A stretch of DNA of 7,558 nucleotides, from positions 1-7,558 of the forward strand of contig CASELB010000005.1 of assembly GCA_949288685.1 (NCBI GenBank), in the 5' to 3' direction. Source of the stretch: an uncultured bacterium (lineage in GTDB: Bacteria; Cyanobacteriota; Vampirovibrionia; Gastranaerophilales; Gastranaerophilaceae). Shown in pieces: positions 7,369-7,558 of the stretch. The notes below the pieces were generated by a model. The model made no database searches. It had not been told where the DNA came from and worked only from the letters and a program-made list of their open reading frames with translations. The stretch's first letter is position 1, and every line of letters begins with the position of its first letter. The translations under genes were made by a program, and so were the position numbers.

Positions 7369-7530
7369 CTATTGATTATAAGTATAGTTTAGGCGGGGCA
7401 TTTTTGCAACATTTTTAGCACGGAATTTCTTTTCAATAAGCCGGTTACATCTTAAAAGAATATTAGTGGTATCTGCAAGGCTAAAAGAGTTTGTTAAATA
7501 TTTAAGCAAACATTCTTCATGTAAATTCAT
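7369..7530 (-). CDS. Small ORF, 53-residue hypothetical protein upstream of the cyclase
   Basis: A 53-codon ATG-to-TAG frame lies upstream of the cyclase, ending 21 bases before the cyclase TTG. An AGAGG ribosome binding site sits ten bases before the ATG and an in-frame TAG two codons upstream fixes the start. The product begins MNLHEECLLKYLTNSFSL, continues with a Leu/Ile-rich amphipathic helix (about 18-34, including NILLRCNRLIEKKF), and ends in a basic tail. It has two cysteines (8 and 28), no signal peptide and no membrane segment. Codon choice matches the neighbouring genes. I recognise no family. A promoter candidate for the cyclase overlaps its 3' end, so the stretch could instead be leader DNA with a chance frame. 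A small regulatory or first-operon protein is possible; I hold it only a little above even. Confidence 0.55.
   Translation of the reverse strand: MNLHEECLLKYLTNSFSLADTTNILLRCNRLIEKKFRAKNVAKMPRLNYTYNQ
7381..7409 (-). promoter_or_regulatory. Putative sigma70-type promoter for the cyclase-trmFO unit
   Basis: On the minus strand a -35-like TTGCAA (7409-7404) is separated by exactly 17 bases from a -10-like TATACT (7386-7381). A second, perfect TATAAT lies immediately downstream at 7380-7375. Transcription would begin near 7370-7375, leaving a leader of about 25 bases that contains the AAGAGGG ribosome binding site of the cyclase gene. Spacing and placement are what a vegetative promoter would show. 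In DNA this AT-rich a -10 match alone is weak evidence, but the 17-base spacing improves it. Confidence 0.5.
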
Positions 7531-7540
7531 ATTCTATACG

Positions 7541-7545
7541 CCTCT
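7541..7545 (-). promoter_or_regulatory. Ribosome binding site of the 53-residue small ORF
   Basis: AGAGG on the minus strand lies ten bases before the ATG at 7530-7528. This is the main non-coding evidence that the small frame is translated. Only 28 bases upstream of that ATG are in the window, so its promoter cannot be judged. Confidence 0.5.
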
Positions 7546-7558
7546 CACTAAGATGTAA

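Noticed and set aside
7399..7408. Small hairpin GCA-TTTT-TGC as a possible terminator
   Set aside because: Three base pairs only, inside the small ORF and the promoter spacer region.
1..7558. CRISPR arrays, tRNA genes, insertion sequences or phage genes
   Set aside because: No direct repeats with spacers, no cloverleaf, no transposase or integrase motifs were seen; the window is filled by the listed coding regions.

Overview
This is an AT-rich bacterial window with almost no non-coding DNA. It holds one very long plus-strand gene and a minus-strand cluster that converges on it. The AT-rich coding bias, a TTG start with a strong Shine-Dalgarno sequence, a folate/FAD-type TrmFO and a CHASE2-GGDEF diguanylate cyclase point to a c-di-GMP-signalling bacterium outside the TrmA-using gammaproteobacteria. 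The unusual long repeat protein reminds me of host-associated Gastranaerophilales/Vampirovibrionia (non-photosynthetic cyanobacterial relatives). That placement is a tentative inference from memory, and a low-GC Firmicute-like or other gut lineage is not excluded.

Layout. Bases 28-4251 (+) encode a 1407-residue protein of unrecognised family. It has roughly twenty degenerate ~35-residue helical repeats (residues ~60-760), a coiled-coil stretch (~864-918), and a compact C-terminal domain (~1237-1390) with HCC and DNIE signatures suggestive of a GNAT-like fold. Its reading frame is open to the left edge, so the true start may lie outside the window. Its stop codon overlaps tail-to-tail by 14 bp with the minus-strand gene trmFO (4238-5545), the tRNA m5U54 methyltransferase. 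trmFO is coupled by an ATGA overlap to a membrane diguanylate cyclase (5542-7347, CHASE2 + three membrane segments + GGDEF). Upstream of that lies a 53-codon small ORF (7369-7530) with its own ribosome binding site. A good sigma70-type promoter candidate for the cyclase sits inside the end of this small ORF.

How they work together. The minus strand reads as a short operon, small ORF - cyclase - trmFO, with trmFO translation coupled to the cyclase. The large gene is transcribed separately and toward it. Nothing in the sequence ties the large protein to c-di-GMP or to tRNA modification; they are adjacent only. There is no stretch of 300 bases without a gene. No tRNA, rRNA, CRISPR, insertion sequence or convincing rho-independent terminator was seen.
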